From: Stenotrophomonas africana
GTDB taxonomy: Bacteria; Pseudomonadota; Gammaproteobacteria; Xanthomonadales; Xanthomonadaceae
DNA: 64,000 nucleotides
Assembly: GCF_013004645.1 (NCBI RefSeq)
Contig: NZ_JABEME010000015.1
Span: forward strand, 1 to 64,000
Direction of reading: 5' to 3'
Of the stretch, positions 18,561 to 30,304 are shown piece by piece. A program made the translations under genes and the position numbers. Under the pieces are notes generated by a model that saw only the letters and a list, made by a program, of their open reading frames with translations, was not told where the DNA came from and ran no database searches. Numbering within the stretch: the first letter of the stretch is position 1; each line of letters opens with the position of its first letter.

Positions 18561-19811
18561 TCAATGGCCCGTGCAGGCCGCCTGCGCCGCGCGTTCACGC
18601 TGGTGTTCCCAGTACCAGAACACGAAGCCTGCGCCGAAGAACGCGGCCTGGCCCAGCGCCAGGTGCAGCGGGCTGGCGCTCAGCAGCGGCGACACCACGC
18701 CGGCCACCACCGTGCTGATCATCAGCTGGACGAAGGCCTGCAGCGACGAGGCCAGGCCGCGCTGGTGCGGGTACATGTCCAGCACCGCCAGCGCCAGGAT
18801 CGGGAAGATCAGTGCCATGCCCATGCCGCCCAGGAAGATCGGCAGCACCGCCCACGGCAGCACGAACTGCGGCGACAGCGCCACATAGCCGACATTCAGC
18901 AGCACCGACAGCGCACACAGGCCGAAACCGATGGCGACCTGGCGCGTCGGCGTGGTGTGGCCGGCCATGCGCCCGGACAGGAACGAGCCGGTGGTCATGC
19001 CGCCGATGGTGGGAATGAACAGCCAGGCGAAGCCGCCCTCGCCCAGATGCAGGTGCTGCATCACGAATACCGGCGCCGAGGAGATGTACAGGAAGATGCC
19101 ACCGAAGCCGATGCTGCCGGCCAGCGCCAGACGCAGGAAGCGCGGGTTGAAGCCGATGCGCACGTAATCACGCATCAGCGTGCGCGGCGACAACGGCACG
19201 CGTGCTTCGACCGGATGGGTCTCCGGCAGATAGCGCGCGGTGGCTGCGAGCAGGACCAGCGCGAACACCACCAGGAACCAGAAAATCAGCGGCCAGCCGG
19301 CGCCACTGAGCAGGATCCAGCCGCCAATGATCGGTGCGATCGCCGGGGCGATGCCAAACAGCATCGACACCTGGCTCATCAGGCGCTGTGCGTCGTGGCC
19401 GTGGTACAGGTCGCGGATCACCGCGCGGCCGACGATCATGCCGACACCTGCCGACAGGCCCTGCAGCGCACGGAACGCCAGCAGCGTGGTCAGATCGGTG
19501 GACAGCGCGCAGCCGACCGAAGCGCCGACGAACACCACCAGGCCACCGAGGATCACCCGCTTGCGGCCCCAGGCGTCGGACAGCGGACCGTGCGCCAGGC
19601 TCATCAGGCCGTAGAACAGCAGGTACACGCTGATGGTCTGCTGCACCGCCACCTCGTCCACCGCCAGGCGCTGGGCCAGCTGCGGGAACGCCGGGAAGAT
19701 GGTGTCGATCGAGAACGGACCGAACATGGCCAGGCCAGCGAGCAGCAGGGCCATGCGACGGGTGGAAGGAGCAACAGCGGCGGTCATGGGGAAGGCGTCC
19801 GGCAGGGCCAT
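18561..19811 (-). CDS. Bcr/CflA family MFS multidrug efflux transporter
   Basis: About 416 residues with 12 expected helices. The MFS motif between helices 2 and 3 appears as GPLSDAWGRKRVILGG, and helix 4 has FRALQGLSAGVGMIVGRAVIRD, typical of the Bcr/CflA (DHA1) subfamily that exports bicyclomycin, chloramphenicol or sulfonamides by proton antiport. Two starts fit: ATG 19811 and, eight codons later, ATG 19787; neither has a strong RBS. The gene diverges from the glycine riboswitch of gcvP. Substrate cannot be predicted. Confidence 0.88.
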   Translation of the reverse strand: MALPDAFPMTAAVAPSTRRMALLLAGLAMFGPFSIDTIFPAFPQLAQRLAVDEVAVQQTISVYLLFYGLMSLAHGPLSDAWGRKRVILGGLVVFVGASVGCALSTDLTTLLAFRALQGLSAGVGMIVGRAVIRDLYHGHDAQRLMSQVSMLFGIAPAIAPIIGGWILLSGAGWPLIFWFLVVFALVLLAATARYLPETHPVEARVPLSPRTLMRDYVRIGFNPRFLRLALAGSIGFGGIFLYISSAPVFVMQHLHLGEGGFAWLFIPTIGGMTTGSFLSGRMAGHTTPTRQVAIGFGLCALSVLLNVGYVALSPQFVLPWAVLPIFLGGMGMALIFPILALAVLDMYPHQRGLASSLQAFVQLMISTVVAGVVSPLLSASPLHLALGQAAFFGAGFVFWYWEHQRERAAQAACTGH

Positions 19812-19999
19812 GCGCGGCACGCACGGCGGGCGCCGGTCCCCTTCTGCAGGGACGGCGCCAGATGAATTCGGGTATCCGCCCATGATAGGTGGGGATTGCG
19901 CGCGATGCCATGCAGCACTGCACAAAACGCACGGCCGGGCCACCGTCCATTCAGGCGCGGCGGCCATGGCTGGAGGCGGCCGGCGGGCCCGCAACGGGC

Positions 20000-20005
20000 T
20001 ATAAT
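20000..20005 (+). promoter_or_regulatory. -10 box of the gcvP promoter
   Basis: A perfect TATAAT hexamer placed so that transcription would begin about 20012, right at the 5' edge of the first glycine aptamer. No good -35 hexamer is seen 17 bp upstream. Confidence 0.6.
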
Positions 20006-20009
20006 CAGC

Positions 20010-20190
20010 AGGCAACACGGTGGGAGAAGCGGAACACCGCTGCCGAAGGCGCAACGCCCGTAATCGCTCAGGCCCGATACCACCCGTAACAGAACTCTGG
20101 AGAGACCGGTTCGATCCGGCGCCGAAGGGGCACGAAGCTGCGGTCCGCCGCACTTTTAAACTCTCAGGCAAAAGGACAGAGGGGCGCCCC
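20010..20190 (+). ncRNA. Tandem glycine riboswitch (two aptamers)
   Basis: Two aptamers in series. The first (about 20012-20091) has the conserved GGGAGA, GCCGAAGG and GCTCAGGCCC pieces. The second (about 20092-20186) has CTCTGGAGAGACC, GCCGAAGGGGCA and ACTCTCAGGCAAAAGGACAGA. This is the gcvT-motif glycine riboswitch, here reading into gcvP alone. Glycine binding is expected to switch on expression of the cleavage system. No terminator-like T-run is seen between aptamer 2 and the start codon, so control may act on translation. Confidence 0.93.
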
Positions 20191-20251
20191 GCAGACCGCC
20201 GACCGGCGGCTTGTGCCCGTGCGTGTGCCCTTTCCTGACGGATCCTTCGCC

Positions 20252-23119
<2,868 letters not shown>

Positions 23120-23143
23120 TTCCTCGCTGCATCGGTAAAGAGA

Positions 23144-23168
23144 ACGGCCCGCGCAAGCGGGCCGTTTT
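23144..23168 (+). terminator. Rho-independent terminator of gcvP
   Basis: ACGGCCCGC-GCAA-GCGGGCCGT with TTTT at its 3' side, 25 bp after the gcvP stop. Confidence 0.9.
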
Positions 23169-23210
23169 CATGAGGGTGTGCGGACCAAGGCCACACCCAC
23201 AACAATCCGG

Positions 23211-23621
23211 TCACGGGTCCGGCATCTGCCCCAGGCTCAACTGCCACGACACCCCGAAGCGATCCTGCACCCAGCCGTAGCGGTTGCTGAAGTCGTAGTC
23301 GCCCACCGGCATCAGCCAGTGGCCGCCCTCGCCCAGCACACGCGCGGCACGCTCGAACTGTTCGGCGCCGGAACACTCGACGAACAGCGAGATCGACGGG
23401 CTGAAGGTGAAGTCGTGCACGTCCAGGCTGTCGAAGCACAGGTAGTGGGTGCCACCGAGCAGGAAAATGGCCTGGCGGACCTGCCCGGGCACGCCGGCAC
23501 CGGCGCCATCCGGATGGCGCTGCATTGCCAGCAGGCGGAAATCGGCGAAGGCCTCGGCGTACAGGGCCAGCGCGGCCTCGGCCTGGCCGGTGAACATCAG
23601 GAAGGGACGGCTGCGCAGCAT
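23211..23621 (-). CDS. VOC-fold (PhnB/glyoxalase-like) protein
   Basis: 136 residues with the PhnB/3-demethylubiquinone-methyltransferase-like VOC fold: FLMFTGQAEAALALYAEAF at the N-terminus and the C-terminal WLMPVGDYDFSNRYGWVQDRFGVSWQL. Function is unknown for most members. AGGAG stands 7 bp before the ATG at 23621. Single gene convergent with gcvP. Confidence 0.85.
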   Translation of the reverse strand: MLRSRPFLMFTGQAEAALALYAEAFADFRLLAMQRHPDGAGAGVPGQVRQAIFLLGGTHYLCFDSLDVHDFTFSPSISLFVECSGAEQFERAARVLGEGGHWLMPVGDYDFSNRYGWVQDRFGVSWQLSLGQMPDP

Positions 23622-23689
23622 GCGGTACTCCTGGTCGACGGGCCGATGACGGCCTGCCTGCACAGTGCCACGCGGAGTGTGTGCCTGTT

Positions 23690-23755
23690 GTAGAGCCGAG
23701 CCCATGCTCGGCTGGCGACCGCGCAAACAGCAGCCGACCGTAGGGTCGGCTCTAC
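23690..23755. repeat. SMAG inverted dimer
   Basis: GTAGAGCCGAGCCCATGCTC at 23690 and an inverted variant (GCCGACCGTAGGGTCGGC) ending CTAC at 23755. The two halves have different stems. It ends 5 bp past the permease stop codon. Confidence 0.8.
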
Positions 23756-23759
23756 AGAA

Positions 23760-25127
23760 TTACGCCTCGCGCATGCGCCTTGCGATGGCGCTGCTGGCGG
23801 CGATGGTGGCCGTCAGCGCCACCATCGACAGGAACTGCAGGCGGGTGTGCGACTCGCTCAGCAGCAGGCCGAAGATCAGCGCCAGGATGCCCAGCGCACA
23901 CACGGTCAGCCATGGGAAACCGGCCATGCGGAACGGCAGCCGGGTGCCCAGGCGATCCGCACGACGGCGCAGCACCAGTTGCGAGACCAGCGACAGCGTC
24001 CACACCAGCAGGCAGGTGGAACCGACGATGTTCAGCAGCACCGGCAGCACCCGGTCCGGGAACAGCAGTTCCATCACGGTGGCAGCGAAACCGAACAGGA
24101 CGCTGGCCAGCACGGCGATCACCGGCACCTGGCGCGGATCGGTCCAGCCCAGCACGGCCGGGGCTTCACGTCGCTGCGCCAGCGAATACATCATGCGCGA
24201 TGCGCCGTAGAGGTTGGCATTGAGCGCCGACAGCAGCGCGATTACCGCGATCAGGGTGATGGCGGTGCCGGCGCCCGGAATGCGCGCGATGTCCAGCACG
24301 GCGGCGAATGGCGACTTCAGCGCTTCGCTGGTCCACGGCACCACGGCGATGATCACGCTCAGCGAGCCGATGTAGAACACCAGGATACGCCACGCCACGG
24401 TGCGGATGGCACGGGCGATGCTGCGTTCCGGGTCTTCGGTCTCCGCCGCCGCAACGGCCACGATCTCGGTGCCACCGAAGGCAAAAACGACAACCAGCAG
24501 CGCAGCGCCAATACCCGCCAGGCCCTTCGGGGCGAAGCCACCATGCTCGGTGAAGTTGCTCAGCCCCGGCGAGGTCACCTGCGGGAGCCAACCCATCAGC
24601 AGCGCCACACCGATGGCGATGAACGCCAGGATCGCCGCCACCTTGAGGATGGCGAACCAGAATTCGAACTCGCCGAAGTTCTTCACACCAAGCAGGTTGA
24701 TCGCGGTGAAGAACAGCATGAAGGCCAACGCTGCCATCGGCACCGGCACCGCAGGCCAGACCGTGGCCAACAGCCCGGCCGCGCCTACCGCTTCGGCGGC
24801 GATCACGATCACCAGCTGCACCCACCACAGCCAGCCTACGGTGGCACCGGCGGTGGCGCCCATGGCGTCGGCCGCATACACCGAGAACGCGCCGCTGGTC
24901 GGTTTGGCCGCCGCCATCTCGCCCAGTGCGTTCATCACGATGATCACCAGCGCACCGGCCACCAGATACGACACCAGCACCGCCGGGCCGGCCGCCTGCA
25001 CACCCACGCCCGAGCCGAGGAACAGGCCGGCGCCGATGGCGCTGCCCAGGCCCATCATGATCAGCTGGCGGGGCTTGAGCGAATGTCCGAGGCGGGACGG
25101 CGAAGCAGTCGGAATCGAGTTGGGCAT
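23760..25127 (-). CDS. Amino-acid permease, APC superfamily
   Basis: 455 residues with about 12 membrane helices. The AAT/GABA-permease signature is clear: MMGLGSAIGAGLFLGSGVGV in helix 1, MNALGEMAAAKPTSGAFSVYA, and a helix 6 region with FAFGGTEIVAVAAAETEDP. It is most like the GABA/lysine/aromatic permease subgroup; the exact amino acid is unknown. ATG 25127 begins the usual short cytoplasmic tail. It lies 82 bp behind the PAS-AraC regulator on the same strand, so the two may be one transcript. Confidence 0.9.
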   Translation of the reverse strand: MPNSIPTASPSRLGHSLKPRQLIMMGLGSAIGAGLFLGSGVGVQAAGPAVLVSYLVAGALVIIVMNALGEMAAAKPTSGAFSVYAADAMGATAGATVGWLWWVQLVIVIAAEAVGAAGLLATVWPAVPVPMAALAFMLFFTAINLLGVKNFGEFEFWFAILKVAAILAFIAIGVALLMGWLPQVTSPGLSNFTEHGGFAPKGLAGIGAALLVVVFAFGGTEIVAVAAAETEDPERSIARAIRTVAWRILVFYIGSLSVIIAVVPWTSEALKSPFAAVLDIARIPGAGTAITLIAVIALLSALNANLYGASRMMYSLAQRREAPAVLGWTDPRQVPVIAVLASVLFGFAATVMELLFPDRVLPVLLNIVGSTCLLVWTLSLVSQLVLRRRADRLGTRLPFRMAGFPWLTVCALGILALIFGLLLSESHTRLQFLSMVALTATIAASSAIARRMREA

Positions 25128-25209
25128 CGGCAGGGCTGGCGGCGGGCTACAGGGGCGACACCTTACCCTGTCCCATGCCCGCGGGGATAGGCACAGCGCA
25201 GCAGGCGGC

Positions 25210-25932
25210 TCAGGCCAGCGCCGGCTCGCCGACGTTGCCACCGATACGGGCACGATAGGCACGCGGCGAGAAACCGGTTTCAGCCTTGAACTTGCGGGTG
25301 AAGGCGCTCTGGTCGCTGAAACCGCAGGCCTGGCCGATGCAGGCGATGCTGTCGTCGCCATGCAGCAGGTGCATGGCCATCTGGATCCGCAGCCGGGTCA
25401 GCACCTGCTGCGGGGTCATCTGGAACACCTTGCGGAAACTGCGCTCCAGCTTGGACAGCGAGAAGCCGGTGATGTCCAGCAGGGTCTGCATGCGCACGTT
25501 CTCGGCGTAGTGCGCATTGAGGTGGGCCAGGGCCAGCCGCAACTGCTCGTACTGGGTGCCCAGGCTGTCCTTCTGGCCAAGGTCGCGGGAGATGCCGATC
25601 AGCCCCTCGATGGCCCCATCGACCACCAGTGGGCGCTTGCAGGTCAGGCACCAGCCCGGTTCGCGGTTGGCGAACAGGTGCAGCTCCATCAGGTTCTCGA
25701 TCACCTCACCGGACAGCACGCGGGCGTCCTGATCGACGTAGTCGGCGCTCAGCCCGGTCGGGTAGATCTCCGCCGCGGTACGCCCGATCACGTCCTTGCG
25801 GGCGCGCAGGCCCAGCCGCCGCAGCATGGTCTGGTTGACGTGGGTGTAACGCCCCTGAAGGTCCTTGATGAAGAACAGCACATCCGGGATGGCGTCGAAC
25901 AGGGCTTCGATGTCGGCAGGCTCGACTCGCAT
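25210..25932 (-). CDS. AraC-family regulator with N-terminal PAS domain
   Basis: 240 residues. The N-terminal half is a PAS domain (IPDVLFFIKDLQGRYTHVNQTMLRRLG, about 15-40). The C-terminal half is a two-helix-turn-helix AraC domain ending in GFSDQSAFTRKFKAETGFSPRAYR. A CLTCKRP segment at about 109-115 gives two Cys with C-x-x-C spacing, a possible redox or metal site. It lies between a permease gene and the divergent katE and could control either. The ATG at 25932 is the first in-frame start at the PAS domain. Confidence 0.88.
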   Translation of the reverse strand: MRVEPADIEALFDAIPDVLFFIKDLQGRYTHVNQTMLRRLGLRARKDVIGRTAAEIYPTGLSADYVDQDARVLSGEVIENLMELHLFANREPGWCLTCKRPLVVDGAIEGLIGISRDLGQKDSLGTQYEQLRLALAHLNAHYAENVRMQTLLDITGFSLSKLERSFRKVFQMTPQQVLTRLRIQMAMHLLHGDDSIACIGQACGFSDQSAFTRKFKAETGFSPRAYRARIGGNVGEPALA

Positions 25933-26047
25933 GCCGCAAGCATACCCGAGCCTGCTTTTGCCTGTACGTTCACCTTTGCCGGACCTGGGTTTAACGGGGC
26001 TGGTTCCAGTGTCGTGGTTCCTTTTTGATGATCCGGAGCCAACGTCA

Positions 26048-28138
26048 ATGGCCGCCAGCAAGCCGACCGGCAAGCGCGCAACCACCCCTGCCGAAAACCA
26101 CCGCCGGGGCGATGGCGATGAACTCCACCAGCAGGCTGGGGGCAGCCATCCGGCGATGACCACCGACCAGGGCATCCCGGTGGCGGACAACCAGAACTCC
26201 CTGCGGCAGGGACCTCGGGGGCCCACGCTGCTGGAGGACTTCATCCTCCGCGAGAAGATCACCCACTTCGATCACGAACGCATTCCCGAGCGCATCGTGC
26301 ACGCACGTGGCAGCGCAGCACACGGGTACTTCGAGCTGACCCGATCACTGGCAGCCCATACCCGCGCACGCATCCTGACCGAGGTCGGCGTGAAGACGCC
26401 GGTATTCACCCGCTTTTCGACCGTGGCCGGTGGCGCAGGCTCGGTGGACACCCCGCGCGACGTGCGCGGCTTTGCGGTCAAGTTCTATACCAAGGAGGGC
26501 AACTGGGATCTGGTCGGCAACAACATCCCGGTATTCTTCATCCAGGACGCGATGAAGTTCCCGGACCTGGTGCACGCGGTGAAGATGGAACCGGACCGCG
26601 CCTTTCCGCAGGCCGCGTCGGCCCACGACACGTTCTGGGACTTCATTTCGCTCATGCCCGAATCAATGCACATGATCATGTGGGCAATGAGCGACCGCGC
26701 CATCCCGCGCTCGCTGCGCATGATCGAAGGCTTCGGCGTGCACAGTTTCCGCCTGCTGAACGAGGCGGGCGAATCGACCTTCGTCAAGTTCCACTGGCGG
26801 CCGAAGCTGGGTATCCAGTCAACGGTCTGGGACGAAGCGCTGAAGCTGCAGTCGGCCGACAACGACTTCCATCGCCGTGACCTGTTCGAGGCGATCCAGC
26901 GCGGCGATTTCCCCGAATGGGAACTGGCGGTGCAGCTGTTCACCGAAGATGAGGCTGACGCGTTCCCGTTCGATCACCTGGACCCGACCAAGATCATTCC
27001 CGAATCGCTGGTACCGTTGCAGGTCATCGGGCGCATGGTGCTGGACCGCTGGACGGATAACTTCTTCGCCGAAACGGAGCAGGTGGCCTTCTGCCCGGCC
27101 AACGTGCCACCGGGTATCGACTTCAGCAACGATCCGCTGCTGCAGGGGCGCCTGTTCTCTTACCTGGACACACAGCTGCTGCGCCTCGGTGGCCCGAACT
27201 TCCACCAGATCCCGGTGAATGCACCCAAGTGCCCGTTTGCCAATCACCAGCGCGACGGGCATATGCAGATGCAGGTGCCCAAGGGCCGGGTGGCCTACGA
27301 CCCCAGTTCGCTGCAGGACGACACCCCGCGCGAGACGCCCAGCGGCTTCCGCAGTCACGCCAGTGCCGACGACGGCCGCAAGGGCCGCACCCGTGCGGAG
27401 AGTTTTGCCGACCACTACAGCCAGGCCCGCATGTTCTTCCGCAGCCTTGAAAAGCCGGAGCAGGCGCACCTGGCCTCGGCGCTGGTGTTCGAGTTGTCCA
27501 AGGTGGAAACGCTGAAGGTGCGGGTACGCACCGTCAGCCACCTGCGCAACATCGATGACTCACTGGCGCAGCGCGTGGCCGATGGCCTGGCCCTGCCCGC
27601 ACTGCCCGACCCCGCGCCAACCGCCACCCCGGTGCGGGACATGCCGCCCGCTCCCGAGGTGCGCGTGATCGGGCGTAACAAGCCTACCCTGCAGGGTCGC
27701 TGCATCGGCATCCTGTTCGATGAAGGCTCCGACGCCCGCATCATTGCCAACCTGAGCAAGGCAGCCAGGAAAGCAGGTGCAGACGTGAAGCTGGTCGCCC
27801 CCAAAGTGGGGGGTGCCACGCTCAGCGATGGCGCGCTGCAGGCGGCGGATGGGCAGCTGGCGGGCACCCCGTCGGCCGTGTTCGATGCGGTCGCCGTGGT
27901 GCTCAGCCTTGAAGCCGCGAAGGCCTTGTCGAAAGAAAGTGCAGCCGTCGAATTCGTCAGCCAGGCGTGGGCGCACCTGAAGGCCATCGCCAGCGATGCC
28001 GGTGGCCAGGCGCTGCTGAAGGCGGCACGGGTCGGCAACGATGCCGGCATCGTCGAAGCGGAAGACGCCAAGGCCTTCCTGGCAGTCGCCGCCACCCGCC
28101 AATGGGCGCGTGAACCCAAGCTGCGCCTGCTGGCCTGA
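26048..28138 (+). CDS. katE: Large-subunit catalase (HPII/KatE type)
   Basis: 696 residues, so the large monofunctional catalase with a C-terminal flavodoxin-like domain (from about 545, [23 protein letters not shown]). Active-site residues are visible: distal His85 in [11 protein letters not shown], Asn158/159 in [18 protein letters not shown], and proximal heme ligand Tyr372 in [10 protein letters not shown]. It breaks down hydrogen peroxide. The ATG at 26048 has GGAG about 10 bp upstream. A Lys/Ala-rich basic protein gene follows after 22 bp, suggesting co-expression in stationary phase or stress. Confidence 0.96.
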   Translation: MAASKPTGKRATTPAENHRRGDGDELHQQAGGSHPAMTTDQGIPVADNQNSLRQGPRGPTLLEDFILREKITHFDHERIPERIVHARGSAAHGYFELTRSLAAHTRARILTEVGVKTPVFTRFSTVAGGAGSVDTPRDVRGFAVKFYTKEGNWDLVGNNIPVFFIQDAMKFPDLVHAVKMEPDRAFPQAASAHDTFWDFISLMPESMHMIMWAMSDRAIPRSLRMIEGFGVHSFRLLNEAGESTFVKFHWRPKLGIQSTVWDEALKLQSADNDFHRRDLFEAIQRGDFPEWELAVQLFTEDEADAFPFDHLDPTKIIPESLVPLQVIGRMVLDRWTDNFFAETEQVAFCPANVPPGIDFSNDPLLQGRLFSYLDTQLLRLGGPNFHQIPVNAPKCPFANHQRDGHMQMQVPKGRVAYDPSSLQDDTPRETPSGFRSHASADDGRKGRTRAESFADHYSQARMFFRSLEKPEQAHLASALVFELSKVETLKVRVRTVSHLRNIDDSLAQRVADGLALPALPDPAPTATPVRDMPPAPEVRVIGRNKPTLQGRCIGILFDEGSDARIIANLSKAARKAGADVKLVAPKVGGATLSDGALQAADGQLAGTPSAVFDAVAVVLSLEAAKALSKESAAVEFVSQAWAHLKAIASDAGGQALLKAARVGNDAGIVEAEDAKAFLAVAATRQWAREPKLRLLA

Positions 28139-28160
28139 CTACAACAACAGGAGAACTGTC

Positions 28161-28607
28161 ATGCCCCGTGGTGACAAATCCGCATATACCGAGAAACAGA
28201 AGCGCCAGGCCGAGCACATCGAGGAAAGCGAGCGTGATCGCGGCGCCAGCGAAGGAACGGCCGAACGCATTGCCTGGGCCACCGTGAACAAGCAGGACGG
28301 CGGCGGCAAGCGCGCCGGCAGCGCACGCAAGGGCACCAAGAAGGCGACCAGCAAAAAGGCTGCCAAGAAGGCGCCTGCCAGGAAGTCGGCTACAAAGAAG
28401 GCCACGACCAGGACGACGGCGGCAAAGAAGGCACCGGCTCGCAAGACAGCCACAAAGAAGGCCGCAAAGAAGACAGCGGTCAAGAAAGCCGGTACAGCCG
28501 CCTCGCGCAGTGCTGCCGCGAAGAAGGCGGCCAAGACACGTGCGGCAAAGAAGACCGTGCGCAAGGCGGCGGCGAAGAAGGCTGCGCGTACCCGCTCGCG
28601 CGGCTGA
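28161..28607 (+). CDS. Lys/Ala-rich histone H1-like basic protein
   Basis: 148 residues in two parts. The N-terminus (1-50), with SAYTEKQKRQAEHIEESERDR and AERIAWATVNKQDGGGKR, matches the small stress-associated family often labelled plasmid stabilization protein. The rest is repeats of AAKKA/TKKA/ARK, like the histone H1 C-terminal tail, and is expected to bind DNA without fixed structure. AGGAGA precedes the ATG. The katE linkage suggests nucleoid protection under oxidative stress; this is inference. Confidence 0.85.
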   Translation: MPRGDKSAYTEKQKRQAEHIEESERDRGASEGTAERIAWATVNKQDGGGKRAGSARKGTKKATSKKAAKKAPARKSATKKATTRTTAAKKAPARKTATKKAAKKTAVKKAGTAASRSAAAKKAAKTRAAKKTVRKAAAKKAARTRSRG

Positions 28608-28616
28608 GTCCTGCGA

Positions 28617-29356
28617 TCAGGGTGACAGCATCCTCATCCACGCGGCGACTTCGGCTGCAGCTGCGTCGGCGCGCGCCTGCAGCAGCAGGTGTGGCGCCTC
28701 CAACGACACATGGCGCGCCTCGGGCAACAGGGCCTGCAGCTCGGCCACGCTGGGTGGCCACAGCAGGCGGTCATGGCACGCGTGCAGGCACAGCGTCGGC
28801 ACTTCGATTGCCGGCAGCAATGCGCGTACGTCGACCCGCAGGGTCGCTGCGGCCGTTGCCGCAACGTGATCGCCGGAACCCGGGCCAACGCATCGCGCAG
28901 CATCGACAGGTGCTCGCGGGTGCGCCACCGCCCCAGCAGCAGGCGGGCCAGCAGCGCCACGGGAGGCAGAGGCCAAGCCGGCGACATCAGGGCTGCGCTG
29001 GCTGCCGGCAATGGCACCGGCCGACGCGCGAAGGTCGCGGCAAGCACCAGTCCGCGCAGCCCGCTGGGCTGTCGCGCGGCCAGTTCAATCGCCAACGGGC
29101 CCGAGAAGGACTCGGCAAGCAGGATGAAGGGATGGCCCGGCAGCTGCGACCACAGCCGTTGAGCAAGCGTGGCGTGATCCTGCCCTCCCTGCGCAGGCAG
29201 CGTGATCGCCTGCGTCGTCAGCCCATGGGCCTGAAGTGCTGACAGAAACGGGGTCGACAGACAGCCGGAACCATCCAGGCCGGGCAGCATCAGCACGTCC
29301 TGCGGCGCGGCCGATCCTGAATCACAGTCCGGCTTTTCCTCGCCCCTGATTCCCAT
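28617..29356 (-). pseudogene. Alpha/beta hydrolase, frameshifted
   Basis: The 5' part (start ATG 29356, strong RBS AAAGGAGGT) reads through the oxyanion region VLMLPGLDGSG and the nucleophile elbow LLAESFSGPLA. The 3' part with the acid/His region (LHACHDRLLWPP and SLEAPHLLLQ) lies in another frame. The switch is near 28850-28860, where one missing base in the CGGCC stretch would restore a product of about 246 residues. Sequencing error or true inactivation cannot be separated here. The stop lies 9 bp from the end of the convergent gene. Confidence 0.8.
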
Positions 29357-29496
29357 GCCACCTCCTTTGTTGGCAAGCATCGCCCACATCGGCAGACAAC
29401 GGTACCTCTGCTCCCGCTATCCTGCTGCTTTGCCGGTCAAGGTTGAGCGATACTCCCCGCTCTGCCGCGGGACGCGGCTGCCAAGGAGAGCCTCTG

Positions 29497-30036
29497 ATGC
29501 GATGGACCTACGCGCTGGCCATGATGGCCATGATGCTGCCACTGAACAGCTCCGCCAGCGATGGCTGGACAAGCGGGGACGGCAAGGCAATGCCGGAGAC
29601 CGATGCCATGAAATCCAGCGGTGGCTTTGCGGCATCGCTGCTGGTCACCTCCGATGCCGACTGGCGGGCCAAGTGGGAAACCCCACCAGAGACCACTCCA
29701 GGTTTTACCCAGGCTGACGAAGTCCACCCGGGCGGTGAATTGTTCCTGCTGACATTCCTGTCCAACCCGCAACTGGATGAGAACCGCGTACCCAAGGTGC
29801 ACTGCGATCTGCGCATGCTGCGCCCGGACGGCAGTACCAGCATCGACGAACGCGATGTTCCCTGTTTCACCGCTGCCCTGCCCGGCCCGCCAACCCTGTT
29901 GTACATGACCAACCTGCACCTGAAGTTCGTGGCCGAGGCCAGTGATCCGAAAGGCACGTGGACTGCGCAGGTGGTGGTCAAGGATCTGCTGCGGAATGTG
30001 AGCCTGCCTCTGCAGGCTCGCTTCGACGTCCGTTGA
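29497..30036 (+). CDS. Secreted hypothetical protein
   Basis: 179 residues with a Sec signal peptide (MRWTYALAMMAMMLPLNSSA, cleavage near residue 20-21). The mature part is rich in Pro and acidic residues with one probable disulfide (VHCDLRML and DVPCFTA) and a C-terminal KGTWTAQVVVKDLLRNVSLPLQ that looks like the last strands of an immunoglobulin-like beta sandwich. No family recognised. AAGGAGA precedes the ATG. A small ORF follows after 14 bp. Confidence 0.75.
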   Translation: MRWTYALAMMAMMLPLNSSASDGWTSGDGKAMPETDAMKSSGGFAASLLVTSDADWRAKWETPPETTPGFTQADEVHPGGELFLLTFLSNPQLDENRVPKVHCDLRMLRPDGSTSIDERDVPCFTAALPGPPTLLYMTNLHLKFVAEASDPKGTWTAQVVVKDLLRNVSLPLQARFDVR

Positions 30037-30050
30037 ACGGAGGCGTGCGG

Positions 30051-30220
30051 ATGAAAGTGCGGCACTTGCTGAGCTGCACTGGGCGCTTGATGCCATAGGC
30101 GCAGGCAGCCTGTTGCACGGCAAACCCTGGTCGACTGCGTATGCGGTGCTGGTACCGCCAACATTGCTGTTGCTGTACGCGGCAGGTCGGTTGATCGAGC
30201 GTTCTGCGCGCGGGCGCTAG
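30051..30220 (+). pseudogene. Small membrane protein ORF, probably frameshifted at codon 2
   Basis: An ATG at 30051 has GGAGG 7 bp upstream but its frame stops after 15 codons. The frame starting at 30050 stays open for 57 codons to a TAG at 30220 and encodes a credible short membrane protein (HWALDAIGAGSLLHGKPW, then a helix LVPPTLLLLYAAG and a basic end). One missing base right after the ATG would give an ORF of about 57 codons. No family recognised. Confidence 0.35.
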
Positions 30221-30247
30221 CGGCACTCAACCGTTGCGTGCATCGAC

Positions 30248-30277
30248 GCCCTGCATGCGGGTCATCGCATGCAGGGC
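30248..30277 (-). terminator. Hairpin downstream of the chemoreceptor gene
   Basis: GCCCTGCATGCG and CGCATGCAGGGC form a perfect 12-bp stem with a 6-base loop, 28 bp after the chemoreceptor stop. No T-run, so termination strength is uncertain. Confidence 0.45.
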
Positions 30278-30304
30278 GCCATCCAACATCGCGCCGCCGT
30301 TGGC

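Noticed and set aside
28161..28607. Basic protein as a true plasmid stabilization factor
   Set aside because: The label is inherited; there is no plasmid, partition or toxin context, and the tail is histone H1-like.
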